Of a stretch of 64,000 nucleotides of DNA, positions 35,323 to 44,700 are shown piece after piece. The position numbers were made by a program, and so were the translations under genes. Within the stretch, counting starts at the first letter, position 1. Each line of letters starts with the position of its first letter. The notes below the pieces were generated by a model. The model was not told the DNA's origin. It ran no database searches and saw only the letters and a program-made list of their open reading frames with translations. This DNA comes from Treponema sp. (lineage in GTDB: Bacteria > Spirochaetota > Spirochaetia > Treponematales > Treponemataceae). Location of the stretch: NCBI GenBank assembly GCA_017651065.1, contig JAGCDP010000013.1, positions 1-64,000 on the forward strand, read 5' to 3'.

Positions 35323-35763
35323 ATGAATATTATTGAAGTAAAAGTTGTTGCCTCTGAAGGAGCAGTTATTCCTTCTTATAAAACAGATGGTGCTGCCGGT
35401 GCAGATGTTTGTGCTTTATTAAAGGAACCGGTAACAATTGCAAGCGGTTCTTTTGCAATGATTCCAACAGGACTTTTTTTTGAAATTCCTCAAGGGTATG
35501 AAATTCAGGTTCGTCCACGTTCCGGTCTTGCAGCTAAAAATGGAATTACAGTATTAAATACTCCAGGTACTATAGACAGCGATTATCGTGGTGAACTTAA
35601 AATTATTCTTATTAATCTTGGAAAAGATGATTTTGTTGTAAATAACGGGGAACGAATTGCTCAGATTATATTAAGCCCTGTTACAGTTGCAGCTTTTAAA
35701 ATTACAGATTCTTTATCGAGCACCGAAAGAGGAGAAAAGGGGTTTGGGTCAACCGGAGTCTAA
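35323..35763 (+). CDS. dut: Deoxyuridine 5'-triphosphate nucleotidohydrolase (dUTPase)
   Basis: 146 residues, a trimeric dUTPase. All five motifs are present: GAAGADVCA, PRSGLAAKNGI, GTIDSDYRGEL, NGERIAQIIL and the C-terminal RGEKGFGSTGV loop that closes over the substrate. It removes dUTP and provides dUMP for thymidylate synthesis. There is no good ribosome site. The lptF frame overlaps its end by about 20 bases. Confidence 0.96.
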   Translation: MNIIEVKVVASEGAVIPSYKTDGAAGADVCALLKEPVTIASGSFAMIPTGLFFEIPQGYEIQVRPRSGLAAKNGITVLNTPGTIDSDYRGELKIILINLGKDDFVVNNGERIAQIILSPVTVAAFKITDSLSSTERGEKGFGSTGV

Positions 35764-36883
35764 GCCTTCCGCTCTTGGAAGAAGAATTTTAATTAAATAT
35801 CTCTACAGGGAGCTCTTTTATTATTTCCTTATCTGCTTTGCTTTTTTGTTTGTTGTTTTTTTTGCAAATCAGATTCTTTTAATCGGCGAAGACATGCTTT
35901 CTAAACGCGCACCTTTTAAAGATGTAGCAAAAATAATGATTTACAGTATGCCCGCTCTTATTGCACAGTCGGCTCCGTTTGCAACTCTTGTAGGATTTTT
36001 AATGTGTCTTGGACGCATGGCAAGCGATAATGAAATTTTGATTTTCAGAGCTTCGGGCTTCAGCTTCAGGTCAATTCTGGGCCCGGTTCTTGTGCTTGGC
36101 ATGGCAATTTCGCTTATTTCTTTTTTTGTAAATGATTACCTTCTGCCGCTTGGAACAATCAAGTACAATCAGCTTTACCGCCAGATAATGAGGTCGAATC
36201 CTACTGTTGTTTTGGAACCTAACAGTGTAAAACAAATCGGCAGCTCTACCGTTGTAATAGGCGATGTAGATGACTCAAAGGTTTCTGATATTATTTTCTT
36301 TACAAAACGCGATTCAGACGAGGAAACAATAATTGTTGCAGGTGAGTCTGTCCTTGTCGGAGCAAAAAATCAGGGTGTGCTTTTGCAGCTTGATATGTCT
36401 GAATCTATGATGACAACTTTTGACCTTAATGATTTTTCAAATTACGATGTGCTTTCGGCAGAAAAAACAGTCCTTAATATTTTTGATTCAGTTATTACGG
36501 GCAGAAGCGGCAAGAATCCGCGTGAGATGACTTTTTATGATTTACGAAAAGAAATACTTTCTATGAAAGCAGATCCTGATGAAGATGTTCTTCGTATAAA
36601 TACCTGGATGATGGAATATTATAAAAAGTTTGCAATTCCGTTTGGTTCAATCTTTTTTGCGTTCCTTGCTTTTTCAATTGCGTTTTTGTTCGGTAAGCAT
36701 AACGGTCTTACAATGGGACTTTTTACCGGTATAATAATCTGTGTTCTTTATTGGGCAATGCAGATTTCGGGGCAGCTTCTGGTTACGCGTGTAAACATGG
36801 ATGCGTTCCTTTGTATATGGGTGCCTAATATTTTGATTGCAGTAATTGCAGTGCTTTTGAGCGTTAATCTTATAAGGAAATAG
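35744..36883 (+). CDS. lptF: LPS-type export permease, LptF/LptG family (first copy)
   Basis: About 379 residues from a TTG at 35744, preceded by an AGGAG and AAGGGG stretch; the start is uncertain because the frame is open back into dut. YjgP/YjgQ fold: two N-terminal membrane helices (ELFYYFLICFAFLFVVFFANQ), a periplasmic beta-jellyroll region, and four C-terminal helices. With LptG and an LptB ATPase it would extract outer-leaflet glycolipid from the inner membrane and feed LptD (encoded at 59998). F and G are assigned by order only. Confidence 0.85.
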   Translation: MGQPESKPSALGRRILIKYLYRELFYYFLICFAFLFVVFFANQILLIGEDMLSKRAPFKDVAKIMIYSMPALIAQSAPFATLVGFLMCLGRMASDNEILIFRASGFSFRSILGPVLVLGMAISLISFFVNDYLLPLGTIKYNQLYRQIMRSNPTVVLEPNSVKQIGSSTVVIGDVDDSKVSDIIFFTKRDSDEETIIVAGESVLVGAKNQGVLLQLDMSESMMTTFDLNDFSNYDVLSAEKTVLNIFDSVITGRSGKNPREMTFYDLRKEILSMKADPDEDVLRINTWMMEYYKKFAIPFGSIFFAFLAFSIAFLFGKHNGLTMGLFTGIIICVLYWAMQISGQLLVTRVNMDAFLCIWVPNILIAVIAVLLSVNLIRK

Positions 36884-36892
36884 GGGGGAGCA

Positions 36893-37969
36893 ATGAAATT
36901 TGTTGAATACGTTCTGCGAAAGCTTATTCCATTTTTTATTGTTTCTCTTATTTTCATAGCACTTATTCTGAATCTTGTAGATTTGTTCATGAATATTTCG
37001 CGTTACCTTGAAATGAATGCTCCAGGTAAGGAAGTATTCCGTGTAATGATTTTGTATATTCCAAAAACAATCTGGTATGCAGCGCCAATTGCTTTTCTTT
37101 TTTCGGTAACTTACATTCTTAGTGATTTATATGCAAAGAACGAAATGGAAGCACTTTTTGCATCCGGAGTTTCGTTGTTCAGATTTGTTCTGCCTGTTTT
37201 AATTACAGGAGCGCTTCTTTCTATTGGAATGTTTTTCCTTGAAGATAAGCTTGTTGTAAATACGCTGGAACAAAAAACAGCGCTGCAGAAAAAACTGCTT
37301 GACCAGGAAGAATCTGCAAATAATGATAATATTGTTGTTCTTTCAGATTCAGGAAGGATTATTTACAAGGCACGCCGTTACCGCGATTCTGCAAAAAGAC
37401 TCGAAAATGTATACTTTGTAATTCGTGATGAAAACAAAACTCTTCAGGCAATCATTCACGCAAACCAGGCATTGTGGAACGAAGAAAAACTTGTCTGGGA
37501 ACTTGAAGATGCTGTTCAGTTTGTAAATAATGGCGAAAGTCTTGAAAAAACTTCTGTGTATGATGAATTTAAATCGCTGCTTACAGAAAGTTATGAAATA
37601 TTCAGAAAGAATACTGTTGATGTTGCAAGTGTAAATGCGGCAGACGCAAAGGTTTATATAAATCATCTTAAAAAAGCCGGGCTTCCTTATAACGAGCCTC
37701 TTTCTGTATACTATAAGAAGTTTGCTTTTCCGTTTATTCTTTTTATAGCGGCTTTTCTTGCGGTTGGAGTAACAGGAAAAACAAGAAAGAATGTTCTTTT
37801 AATAAGTTTGTCACTTTCTATTGCCGCAGTTGTTTTATTTTATGTATTCCAGATGGCAACAATGGTACTTGCAAAAACTGGAGTTATTACTCCGTTTATG
37901 GGGGCCTGGTTGCCGGATATAGTGTTCTTGTTTATAGCAGGAGTGCTGTTAAAATTCAGCAGGACGTAG
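36893..37969 (+). CDS. lptG: LPS-type export permease, LptF/LptG family (second copy)
   Basis: 358 residues, a YjgP/YjgQ paralogue of the preceding gene: membrane helices near residues 10-30 and 55-75, the periplasmic domain in the middle, and helices at about 280-355 (FPFILFIAAFLAVGVTGKTRKN). The ribosome site is AGGGGGGAG and the gap to lptF is nine bases, so the two are co-translated. Treponemes vary in whether they make true LPS; the transporter may move another lipid glycan. Confidence 0.87.
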   Translation: MKFVEYVLRKLIPFFIVSLIFIALILNLVDLFMNISRYLEMNAPGKEVFRVMILYIPKTIWYAAPIAFLFSVTYILSDLYAKNEMEALFASGVSLFRFVLPVLITGALLSIGMFFLEDKLVVNTLEQKTALQKKLLDQEESANNDNIVVLSDSGRIIYKARRYRDSAKRLENVYFVIRDENKTLQAIIHANQALWNEEKLVWELEDAVQFVNNGESLEKTSVYDEFKSLLTESYEIFRKNTVDVASVNAADAKVYINHLKKAGLPYNEPLSVYYKKFAFPFILFIAAFLAVGVTGKTRKNVLLISLSLSIAAVVLFYVFQMATMVLAKTGVITPFMGAWLPDIVFLFIAGVLLKFSRT

Positions 37970-37978
37970 AGAATTAAT

Positions 37979-38052
37979 CGTCATTGCGAGCGAAGCGTGG
38001 CAATCCACGTACAAAAAGTGGATTGCTTCGTCGTTACACTCCTCGCAATGAC
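37979..38052. repeat. Family B double palindrome before tgt
   Basis: A forward arm CGTCATTGCGAGCGAAGCG.. and a reverse arm ending CTCGCAATGACA enclose ATCCAC..GTGGAT, forming a long imperfect hairpin. It ends just before the GGAG ribosome site of tgt. Confidence 0.88.
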
Positions 38053-38066
38053 ACATTGGAGAAATT

Positions 38067-39197
38067 ATGACATCAATTTTTGACATACACCACAAATCCT
38101 CAGACGGCAAAGCGCGTACTGGTGTGCTTCATCTTCCGCATGGAGATGTACAGACTCCTGTATTCATGCCTGTTGGAACAAACGCAACTGTAAAGGCAAT
38201 GCCAAATGATTTTCTGAATGAAATTAAATTCGAAATTATTCTTGCAAATACATATCATCTTTTTTTACGTCCGGGTGCAGATTTAATTCAGGAAGCTGGT
38301 GGACTTCACGGTTTTTCTAAATGGGACAAGAACTTTCTTACAGACTCAGGCGGTTTTCAGGTTTTTTCTTTGAGTAAGCTTCGTAAGATTACAGATGAAG
38401 GCGTAAAGTTTCAAAGCAACATAGACGGAAGCTACCATATGTTTACTCCCGAAAATGTTGTGCAGACTCAAGTTAAGTTTAATTCCGATATTCAAATGCA
38501 GCTTGATGTTTGTACAGGCTATGATGAAACACGCAAGGCTGCAGAAAAGGCGTTACGTATTACAAGTGACTGGCTTGTTCGTGCAAAAAAAGAATGGGAG
38601 CAGGCACAGGCAAACGGCTATAAAGGTATTTTGTTCCCGATTGTTCAGGGACACTTTAGCGAAGACCTGCGCCGCCAGAGTGCAGAGTTTGTTTCGTCGC
38701 TTGACCTTCCGGGAATTGCAATTGGAGGCCTTAGTGTAGGGGAGCCTCATGATGAGTTTGTTCACTTCATGAATTACACCTGTCAGTATCTGCCGGAAGA
38801 AAAGCCTAAATATGTAATGGGTATTGGTACTCCGGAGTATATATTGGACGCGGTGGCAGCCGGTGTAGATATGTTTGACTGTGTGCTTCCAACAAGAAAT
38901 GCCCGAAACGGCTCATATTTTACCCGCAAAGGCAATCTTTCTATAAAACAGGAGCGTTTTACTCATGATTTTGGCCCTGTAGACCCTGAATGTAATTGTA
39001 AAGTTTGCCGCACTTATTCCCGAAGTTATTTAAGACATCTTTTTAAGGAACAGGAAATCCTTAGCTGTATACTTGCGTCATACCATAACCTGTATTTTTT
39101 ACAGAATATGATGTATGAAATACGTCAGGCCATTACAAAGGATAGGTTTGAAGAATATAAGAGGAATTTTCTGGAGAAGTTTAATCAGGGAGTTTAG
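38067..39197 (+). CDS. tgt: Queuine / tRNA-guanine transglycosylase
   Basis: 376 residues. Exchanges guanine-34 of GU(N) tRNAs for preQ1, the step before QueA. The active-site Asp is in LTDSGGFQVFSLS, the nucleophile region is in VLPTRNARNG, and the zinc ligands are in CNCKVCRTYSRSYLRHLF with the His in ASYHNLYFL. GGAG ribosome site. The gene is flanked on both sides by family B repeats, and its TAG stop shares its G with the downstream one. Confidence 0.97.
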   Translation: MTSIFDIHHKSSDGKARTGVLHLPHGDVQTPVFMPVGTNATVKAMPNDFLNEIKFEIILANTYHLFLRPGADLIQEAGGLHGFSKWDKNFLTDSGGFQVFSLSKLRKITDEGVKFQSNIDGSYHMFTPENVVQTQVKFNSDIQMQLDVCTGYDETRKAAEKALRITSDWLVRAKKEWEQAQANGYKGILFPIVQGHFSEDLRRQSAEFVSSLDLPGIAIGGLSVGEPHDEFVHFMNYTCQYLPEEKPKYVMGIGTPEYILDAVAAGVDMFDCVLPTRNARNGSYFTRKGNLSIKQERFTHDFGPVDPECNCKVCRTYSRSYLRHLFKEQEILSCILASYHNLYFLQNMMYEIRQAITKDRFEEYKRNFLEKFNQGV

Positions 39198-39257
39198 TGG
39201 ATTGCCACGCCCTGCGGGCTCGCAATGACGTCATTGCGAGCGTGGCGAAGCAATCCA
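39197..39257. repeat. Family B double palindrome after tgt
   Basis: Reverse arm GTGGATTGCCACGCCCTGCG.. followed by forward arm CGTCATTGCGAGCGTGGCG.. and CAATCCA. It runs from the tgt stop codon to the GGAGG ribosome site of the next gene. Confidence 0.88.
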
Positions 39258-39276
39258 TTTTTTTTGGAGGTATATT

Positions 39277-40758
39277 ATGAAAAAAATATTTCTTTTTCTT
39301 TTAATATTCAGTTTATTTGGTTTTTGTTTTGCCCAGGAGGATGTGGACGATGATACACCAACTGTTGTTGCATCAAAAGGCGGTTATGCCGAAGTTCCTC
39401 CTGCAAAGCGCCCAAAGCCTATAGATAAAGAAAAGGCTGCTGCTGCTGCCGAAAAGGATGAAACTCCACAAGACGAAGAAAATAATCGTAATACAATCCG
39501 CTATGGTGTTCCTTCTGAAATTTCGACTTTGCTCGACACGCTCTTAAAAAATGAGGACCCTCGTTTTACAGAAGAAATTTATGATTTGTTTCAGGTAACA
39601 AAAAGCTCTGTAATCAAGGAAAAGGTTTTAAAATATTTTACAAAAGCCGAAGACCCTTGTCTTGAAGATTATGCAGTAGACCTTTTGAACGATCCCTATG
39701 ATGAAACAAGTGCAGTAGTAAAAGCAACTTTCCAGTATGTAAGTGCTGTAAAAACTACTGCCGCAATTCCTGCTGTAATTACACTTATCGAAAGTGAAAA
39801 CGAAAATTATTTTAATGATGCAATTGCAACACTTGGAGACATTGGCGGCCCTGAAGAAGCAATGTTCCTTGTTGAATATCTTGAACGCGAAGATTTAAGT
39901 GATGCTCAGCGACAGACCCTTATGCGTAACTGCGGTAAGATGCATGCTGTAGAAACATGGGACAAGCTTGTAGATATTCTTGATAATGATGATGAAAACA
40001 CTTTTGTAAGAATGTATGCCGCAGAAAGTCTTGGACTTATGGAAGTAGAAAAATCTGTTCCAATTCTTGTAGCACATTTTGATGAAACAGATCCAAACCT
40101 GCGCCAGTATGTAATAAAAGGTCTAAGTCATTTCCCGAATGTTGTAGAAGCTAAGGCAACAGTAATTCAGGGAATTCGTGATGAATACTGGCGAGTAAGA
40201 CAGGAAGCAATCCGTACAGTTAAAGAAAATGATACAAAAGATGCAGTTCCTTATTTGATTTACCGTGTAAAAAATGATGCCGAAAAGGTTATCAAAGAAG
40301 AAAGCTATGCCGCAATTGCTGCTTTGAATACAGATGAAGGTAATGATTTTTTAATTACTCAGCTTAATGATAAAAAAGTAGCAGACGGAACAAAAAAGAA
40401 AATTGTAGAAGTTCTGCTTAAAGAAGATCACGCAGGCGAAAAAGAAATAATTGAACTTGCAAAAACAGTAGCAGAAGATGATAAACGAAAAGATCTTCGT
40501 TATGCCATTGCAAAAGAAATGGTAAAGAATTACAAGAAATCTTATGACGAAGTTGCAGCTCTTTATTTACAGTCAAAAGATTCAACAACAGTTTCGCTTG
40601 GACTTGATATGTACAAACAGAAAAAATCTTCGTCACTCGAAGCCTACGTAAATACAATTGCCAACGAAAAGAAAAACAGTTCGAATAAAACCCGCGCTCA
40701 AAAGTTACTTGGCATTGAAGAAGAGGAAGAAGAGAATAAAAACGCTGATGCTAAATAA
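39277..40758 (+). CDS. Secreted HEAT-repeat protein
   Basis: 493 residues with a signal peptide (MKKIFLFLLIFSLFGFCFAQ). After an acidic Pro/Lys/Ala-rich linker (residues 20-70) the protein is a chain of roughly 35-residue helical pairs of HEAT/PBS-lyase type, such as TAAIPAVITLIESENENYF, VRMYAAESLGLMEVEKSVPI and YWRVRQEAIRTVKEND. The tail is Glu/Lys/Asn-rich. A periplasmic scaffold is likely. No partner is apparent from the neighbours. Confidence 0.8.
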   Translation: MKKIFLFLLIFSLFGFCFAQEDVDDDTPTVVASKGGYAEVPPAKRPKPIDKEKAAAAAEKDETPQDEENNRNTIRYGVPSEISTLLDTLLKNEDPRFTEEIYDLFQVTKSSVIKEKVLKYFTKAEDPCLEDYAVDLLNDPYDETSAVVKATFQYVSAVKTTAAIPAVITLIESENENYFNDAIATLGDIGGPEEAMFLVEYLEREDLSDAQRQTLMRNCGKMHAVETWDKLVDILDNDDENTFVRMYAAESLGLMEVEKSVPILVAHFDETDPNLRQYVIKGLSHFPNVVEAKATVIQGIRDEYWRVRQEAIRTVKENDTKDAVPYLIYRVKNDAEKVIKEESYAAIAALNTDEGNDFLITQLNDKKVADGTKKKIVEVLLKEDHAGEKEIIELAKTVAEDDKRKDLRYAIAKEMVKNYKKSYDEVAALYLQSKDSTTVSLGLDMYKQKKSSSLEAYVNTIANEKKNSSNKTRAQKLLGIEEEEEENKNADAK

Positions 40759-40759
40759 G

Positions 40760-40822
40760 AGATTGTCGGGTCAAGCCCGACAATGACAAAAGAGTGTCAT
40801 TCCCGGGCTTGACCCGGGAATC
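40760..40822. repeat. Family A double palindrome (head-to-head pair)
   Basis: ATTGTCGGG/CCCGACAAT followed by ATTCCCGGG/CCCGGGAAT. Together they fill the whole convergent gap between the HEAT-repeat gene and the helicase gene; a bidirectional terminator role is possible but there is no T-run. Confidence 0.9.
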
Positions 40823-40824
40823 TT

Positions 40825-43434
40825 TTATTCATAAAGCTTATTCACGAGCGACAGCACACCATTAATCTTCTGTTCTTCCTCGTAGGTAAACTCTACGTTT
40901 TCTTCTATAAGCATTTCAAGGCTGTGGTGCGATTCGGTAACTGCAGTGTTGAAGCCTCTTGTTACCTTGTACCAGTAGTTGCCGCTTCCGTCATTGTAGA
41001 GTGTAATAAAACCGCATTCTTTATTTTTCTGTTTGGCAATGGCGGTATGCATAATCCAGTCTAAAGAATCTATAAGGCTTTCTTTTCCAACAGGATCATA
41101 AATGTTTGCATTAAGCTGGCGGCTCCAGCGCTTTTCGGCAAGAGGCATAAGATCAAGGTTCTGCACAGCATTTATGATAGTGCCCATTTTTTCGCCATCC
41201 ATGAGCGGACCATAATTTTTGATTTTTATCTGACCGCGCAAGTTCGCACAGGCATTAAGCTTGTTCTTGTCTTTTTCTGTTTTTACAGCAAGTGTTAAAT
41301 ATTCAAGCGGTAAAAGGGCAGTTTTCTTTCCTTTGATTTTAACTGTTTCAAAAACAAAGTCGCCAAGAGAAAGGACTTCGCCTTGTGGAATGTCATTCCC
41401 TGAACGACCATTGTCATTCCCGTGCTTGACACGGGAATCTCTCTTAGAACGAGATTGTCGGGTCAAGCCCGACAATGACATAGGGCTATCTTCTTCAAAC
41501 TTCCTTACCGTCTTACAAGCCTTCAGCCGTTCAAACAGTTTTGGGTTAATAATATCGAGCATTGGTTTTGTTAGGGGAGAAACGCTCATTGCAAAAATGC
41601 GCGAGGTTCTTACAATTTCTCCTGCAACTATAAAAAGCGGATCCTGACGGAACATAACAGAGCCCGGATGAATACATATATGGTCTGCAGTAAGCGAACG
41701 GTAATTTTCGCGGCCTGTACGGATACATACAAACTGAATCATACCGGCTGCAATACAACAAAGATAATCACTCATGCTGCCTTTGCCTTCTACAATAGGA
41801 ATGCCCATAGTATCGCCGATTATCTGTCCAAGCTGGTAGTTTATATTATCAATTTCGGCCATTACCCGTTCATCAAGGTAATTCTTTTTGCAGAACTTTT
41901 CGCGGTTATCTGTCTGCTTGTATGCATTAAAAAGATTTATATAAGTTCCAAAATCTCCCTGCATGTCGCGGAAACGGTGGTGTGCCTTACGTGCTTCCAT
42001 TTCTTCATTTGCAGGAAGAATGAAAGGAGAATTTGTACTAAGGAATGCTGCTGCAATCAAGGTTTTATCAAGTACATCCGGGAACCTCATTACAGATTCA
42101 ACAATAATTCTGCTTATGCGAGGTTCAAGCGGGAACAAAACCATCATCTTTCCAATTGCTGAAAGTGTGTTGTCGTCGTCCAATGCTCCAAGCATGTGAA
42201 GTGTATCTACAGCGCCAATAATTCCTTCGCGGCCAGGAGAAGCAATAAAATCAAAATCATAAAAATCTGTAATGCCAAGCTCGGCCATTCGAAGAACTAC
42301 TTCACTTAAGTCTGTGCGGTAGATTTCTTCTGTTGTATAAAGCGGGCGGGAATCAAAATCTTTACGGCTGTAAAGACGGTAACATGTTCCTTCGTGGGTA
42401 CGTCCGGCACGACCTTTTCTTTGATTACAGCTTGCCTTTGAAACAGGAGTTTCGTTTAAGCTTGAAGTAAAGGTTCGCGGGCTGTAGAAGTTCAACTTTG
42501 CAAGACCGGAATCAATTACTGTAGTTATGTCATGAATTGTAACAGAAGTTTCTGCAATGTTTGTTGTTACAATTACTTTTTTCTTACCGGCAGGAGGATC
42601 ATCAAAAACACGTTCCTGTTCTTCTTTTGCAAGCCTTCCATATAATGGCAGAATATGAAGCTGACGGCTGAAAGGGCAATGTAAAAGTCGTTCAACACAA
42701 TCCTTAATGATTTTTTCACCGGGAAGGAAAATAAGTATTCCGCCGTTAATATCACTTCCTTCATCGTTATCTAAAACTCGGTCTACAGTTGCACAGATTT
42801 TTGAAAGTAAAATATCGCAGCCTGCTTCTGTTGCAGTTGTAGCGCCGCCTTGAATAGGGTCGTATATTACGCTAACCGGATAAGTAATTGTGTCTATAGA
42901 AACAATAGGTGCATTGTCAAAATATTCACTGAACGCCTGAGTATTCATTGTTGCAGAAGAAACAATAACATGAAAGTCGGAACGTTCACGAAGCACTCGT
43001 TTAAGAAGGCCCAGAATAAAATCAATATTTAAACTTCTTTCATGAGCTTCATCAACCATAACAACGCTGTATTTACTGAGCCACGGATCAAGCTTCATTT
43101 CCTGAAGTAAGATTCCGTCTGTCATAATTTTAATGCGGGTGTCTGCGCCTGTATTATCTTCAAAACGCATCTTGTAACCGACGAGTCCCGGGTAAGGAGT
43201 GTTCATCTGTTTTGCAATGAATTCACTTACGCTAAGGGCAGCAATTCGTCGTGGCTGTGTTACTGCAATCATTCCGTTTGTAGCATAGCCTGCTTCATAT
43301 AAAATAACCGGAATCTGTGTAGTTTTACCCGAACCTGTAGGACTTTCAACAATTACAACTTTGTTTTGTTCCATACAGTCAAGGATTTTTTGTTTCTGTT
43401 CATAAACGGGCAGTGACTTATAATCTATTGCCAT
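40825..43434 (-). CDS. hrpA: DEAH-box ATP-dependent RNA helicase HrpA-like, with in-frame repeat insertion
   Basis: 869 residues, shorter than the 1,300-residue enterobacterial HrpA but with the standard order. Walker A is SPTGSGKTTQIP, the DEAH box is MVDEAHERSLN, motif III is SSATM, motif VI is QRKGRAGRTHEGTCYRLYS, then the helicase-associated and OB-like domains. Residues about 652-675 read LSGLTRQSRSKRDSRVKHGN and onward, which is the translation of a double family A palindrome (41411-41480). Flanking sequence resumes in frame (LSLGDFVFETVKIKG). It overlaps the upstream CapA-like gene by ten bases. Confidence 0.92.
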   Translation of the reverse strand: MAIDYKSLPVYEQKQKILDCMEQNKVVIVESPTGSGKTTQIPVILYEAGYATNGMIAVTQPRRIAALSVSEFIAKQMNTPYPGLVGYKMRFEDNTGADTRIKIMTDGILLQEMKLDPWLSKYSVVMVDEAHERSLNIDFILGLLKRVLRERSDFHVIVSSATMNTQAFSEYFDNAPIVSIDTITYPVSVIYDPIQGGATTATEAGCDILLSKICATVDRVLDNDEGSDINGGILIFLPGEKIIKDCVERLLHCPFSRQLHILPLYGRLAKEEQERVFDDPPAGKKKVIVTTNIAETSVTIHDITTVIDSGLAKLNFYSPRTFTSSLNETPVSKASCNQRKGRAGRTHEGTCYRLYSRKDFDSRPLYTTEEIYRTDLSEVVLRMAELGITDFYDFDFIASPGREGIIGAVDTLHMLGALDDDNTLSAIGKMMVLFPLEPRISRIIVESVMRFPDVLDKTLIAAAFLSTNSPFILPANEEMEARKAHHRFRDMQGDFGTYINLFNAYKQTDNREKFCKKNYLDERVMAEIDNINYQLGQIIGDTMGIPIVEGKGSMSDYLCCIAAGMIQFVCIRTGRENYRSLTADHICIHPGSVMFRQDPLFIVAGEIVRTSRIFAMSVSPLTKPMLDIINPKLFERLKACKTVRKFEEDSPMSLSGLTRQSRSKRDSRVKHGNDNGRSGNDIPQGEVLSLGDFVFETVKIKGKKTALLPLEYLTLAVKTEKDKNKLNACANLRGQIKIKNYGPLMDGEKMGTIINAVQNLDLMPLAEKRWSRQLNANIYDPVGKESLIDSLDWIMHTAIAKQKNKECGFITLYNDGSGNYWYKVTRGFNTAVTESHHSLEMLIEENVEFTYEEEQKINGVLSLVNKLYE
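41411..41480. repeat. Family A double palindrome inside hrpA
   Basis: On the plus strand: ATTCCCGTG/CACGGGAAT, a 12-base gap, then ATTGTCGGG/CCCGACAAT, flanked by TGTC and GACA. The order of the two units is inverted relative to the intergenic pairs at 21544 and 40760. Fully translated as part of the helicase. Confidence 0.9.
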
Positions 43435-44654
43435 AAAATTATATCCTTTGTGTATTTTTTGTTAATTTCAATGCGGCGTTTAATGTAACGTGCCCAATCA
43501 GACCTTGGTACTTCCCATAGATAATCAATAAAATCCTGATTAAGCGGTTTTACTACATATTCATTTGCCGTGTTGATATATGTTGTTATAAAAAAGTTTT
43601 CTGAATTAATAAGGGTAGGCGGATTTCCGTTTTCCTGTTTTTTGAAGGTGAGCTTTACCATAAGACCATCGCCTGTGTTGTCTCGTTCACCGGTTGGATT
43701 TGAAGAAGTAAGCTCGGGCTTTGTTCTTTGACCACTGATTGTATTTCCGTTTGCATACATAATGACCTTTTGTGAATTTGTTTCGTGATAGAAAATGTAT
43801 TTGCGGTCTTTGATTATGTGTGCGTGATTAGCCCAGATAATATCTGCACCAGCCTGAAGTAACTGCATGTAAAATTCATCACGCCAGTCTAAGATTGTTC
43901 GAGTGTATTCAGTTTCGTTAGCGTGAATAGAAATTACAAAAAGATCACAGGGATTTTTCTGTCTTAATTCTTTAACCTTTGTTATGAAGGCATTACGGGC
44001 ACTTTCGCTGTTTTCTATAAAATTAATATAATCAGAATATGAAGGCTGATTCAGGATTTCTGTTACAGGAAGAAAAAGAATTTTCCAGCCTTTTTTTTCT
44101 ATAAGATTATAGGTAAAATCGGCTTTCTTGCCGTCTTTTAAGCCGGAAAAATATATTTCTTCGCCTCGTTCTTTAGAGCGCTGAACAAGTCTTTTTGAAG
44201 TTTTTTGTGTTTCCTGAATTCCACTTAAACCCTGATCATTTGTGTGATTGTTGCAAAGAGAAAAAACATCAAAGCCTGCATCTATTGCTGCTTCTACATA
44301 AGATTGCGGCATGTTGAAGTTCGGATAATTCTGCGGTTTTTTAGTATCATCAACAGGAGCTTCTATATTTGCAAAAGCAAGGTCTGCAGGTTCAATAATA
44401 TATTTAACATCACGCCAGATTTTTGGATAATCAGAAATAACATAGTTTACACTGTGAGCCATAATGTCGCCGGCAAAAAGAAGGGAAATGGTGCCGTCGT
44501 CAATTTCTTCTGCCTGAATAAGATCACTTTCTGAAATTTCAGGTTCTTCAATTACCTGGGCAGGTTCAACACGTGTTGTTCCGCATGAAAAAAACAGGAT
44601 TGAAGCAAAAAGAGAAATTAAAAGTATGTGGTAGTTTCTACGGAATAAATTCAC
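43425..44654 (-). CDS. CapA-like lipoprotein, metallophosphatase fold
   Basis: 409 residues from a GTG start. A lipoprotein signal ends in ILFFSCGTT. After an acidic linker comes the PGA_cap/CapA domain: LLFAGDIMAHS, FANIEAPVDD, SLCNNHTNDQG and IIWANHAHIIKDRK supply the metal-binding Asp, Asn and His residues. The family was named from poly-gamma-glutamate capsule synthesis, but most members are of unknown substrate. There is no capsule synthesis gene nearby. It is transcribed together with hrpA. Confidence 0.85.
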   Translation of the reverse strand: MNLFRRNYHILLISLFASILFFSCGTTRVEPAQVIEEPEISESDLIQAEEIDDGTISLLFAGDIMAHSVNYVISDYPKIWRDVKYIIEPADLAFANIEAPVDDTKKPQNYPNFNMPQSYVEAAIDAGFDVFSLCNNHTNDQGLSGIQETQKTSKRLVQRSKERGEEIYFSGLKDGKKADFTYNLIEKKGWKILFLPVTEILNQPSYSDYINFIENSESARNAFITKVKELRQKNPCDLFVISIHANETEYTRTILDWRDEFYMQLLQAGADIIWANHAHIIKDRKYIFYHETNSQKVIMYANGNTISGQRTKPELTSSNPTGERDNTGDGLMVKLTFKKQENGNPPTLINSENFFITTYINTANEYVVKPLNQDFIDYLWEVPRSDWARYIKRRIEINKKYTKDIILWQ

Positions 44655-44700
44655 AAGTATTTAAATATACCATAATTACGGGTTCTTGTCATTGTGGGAA

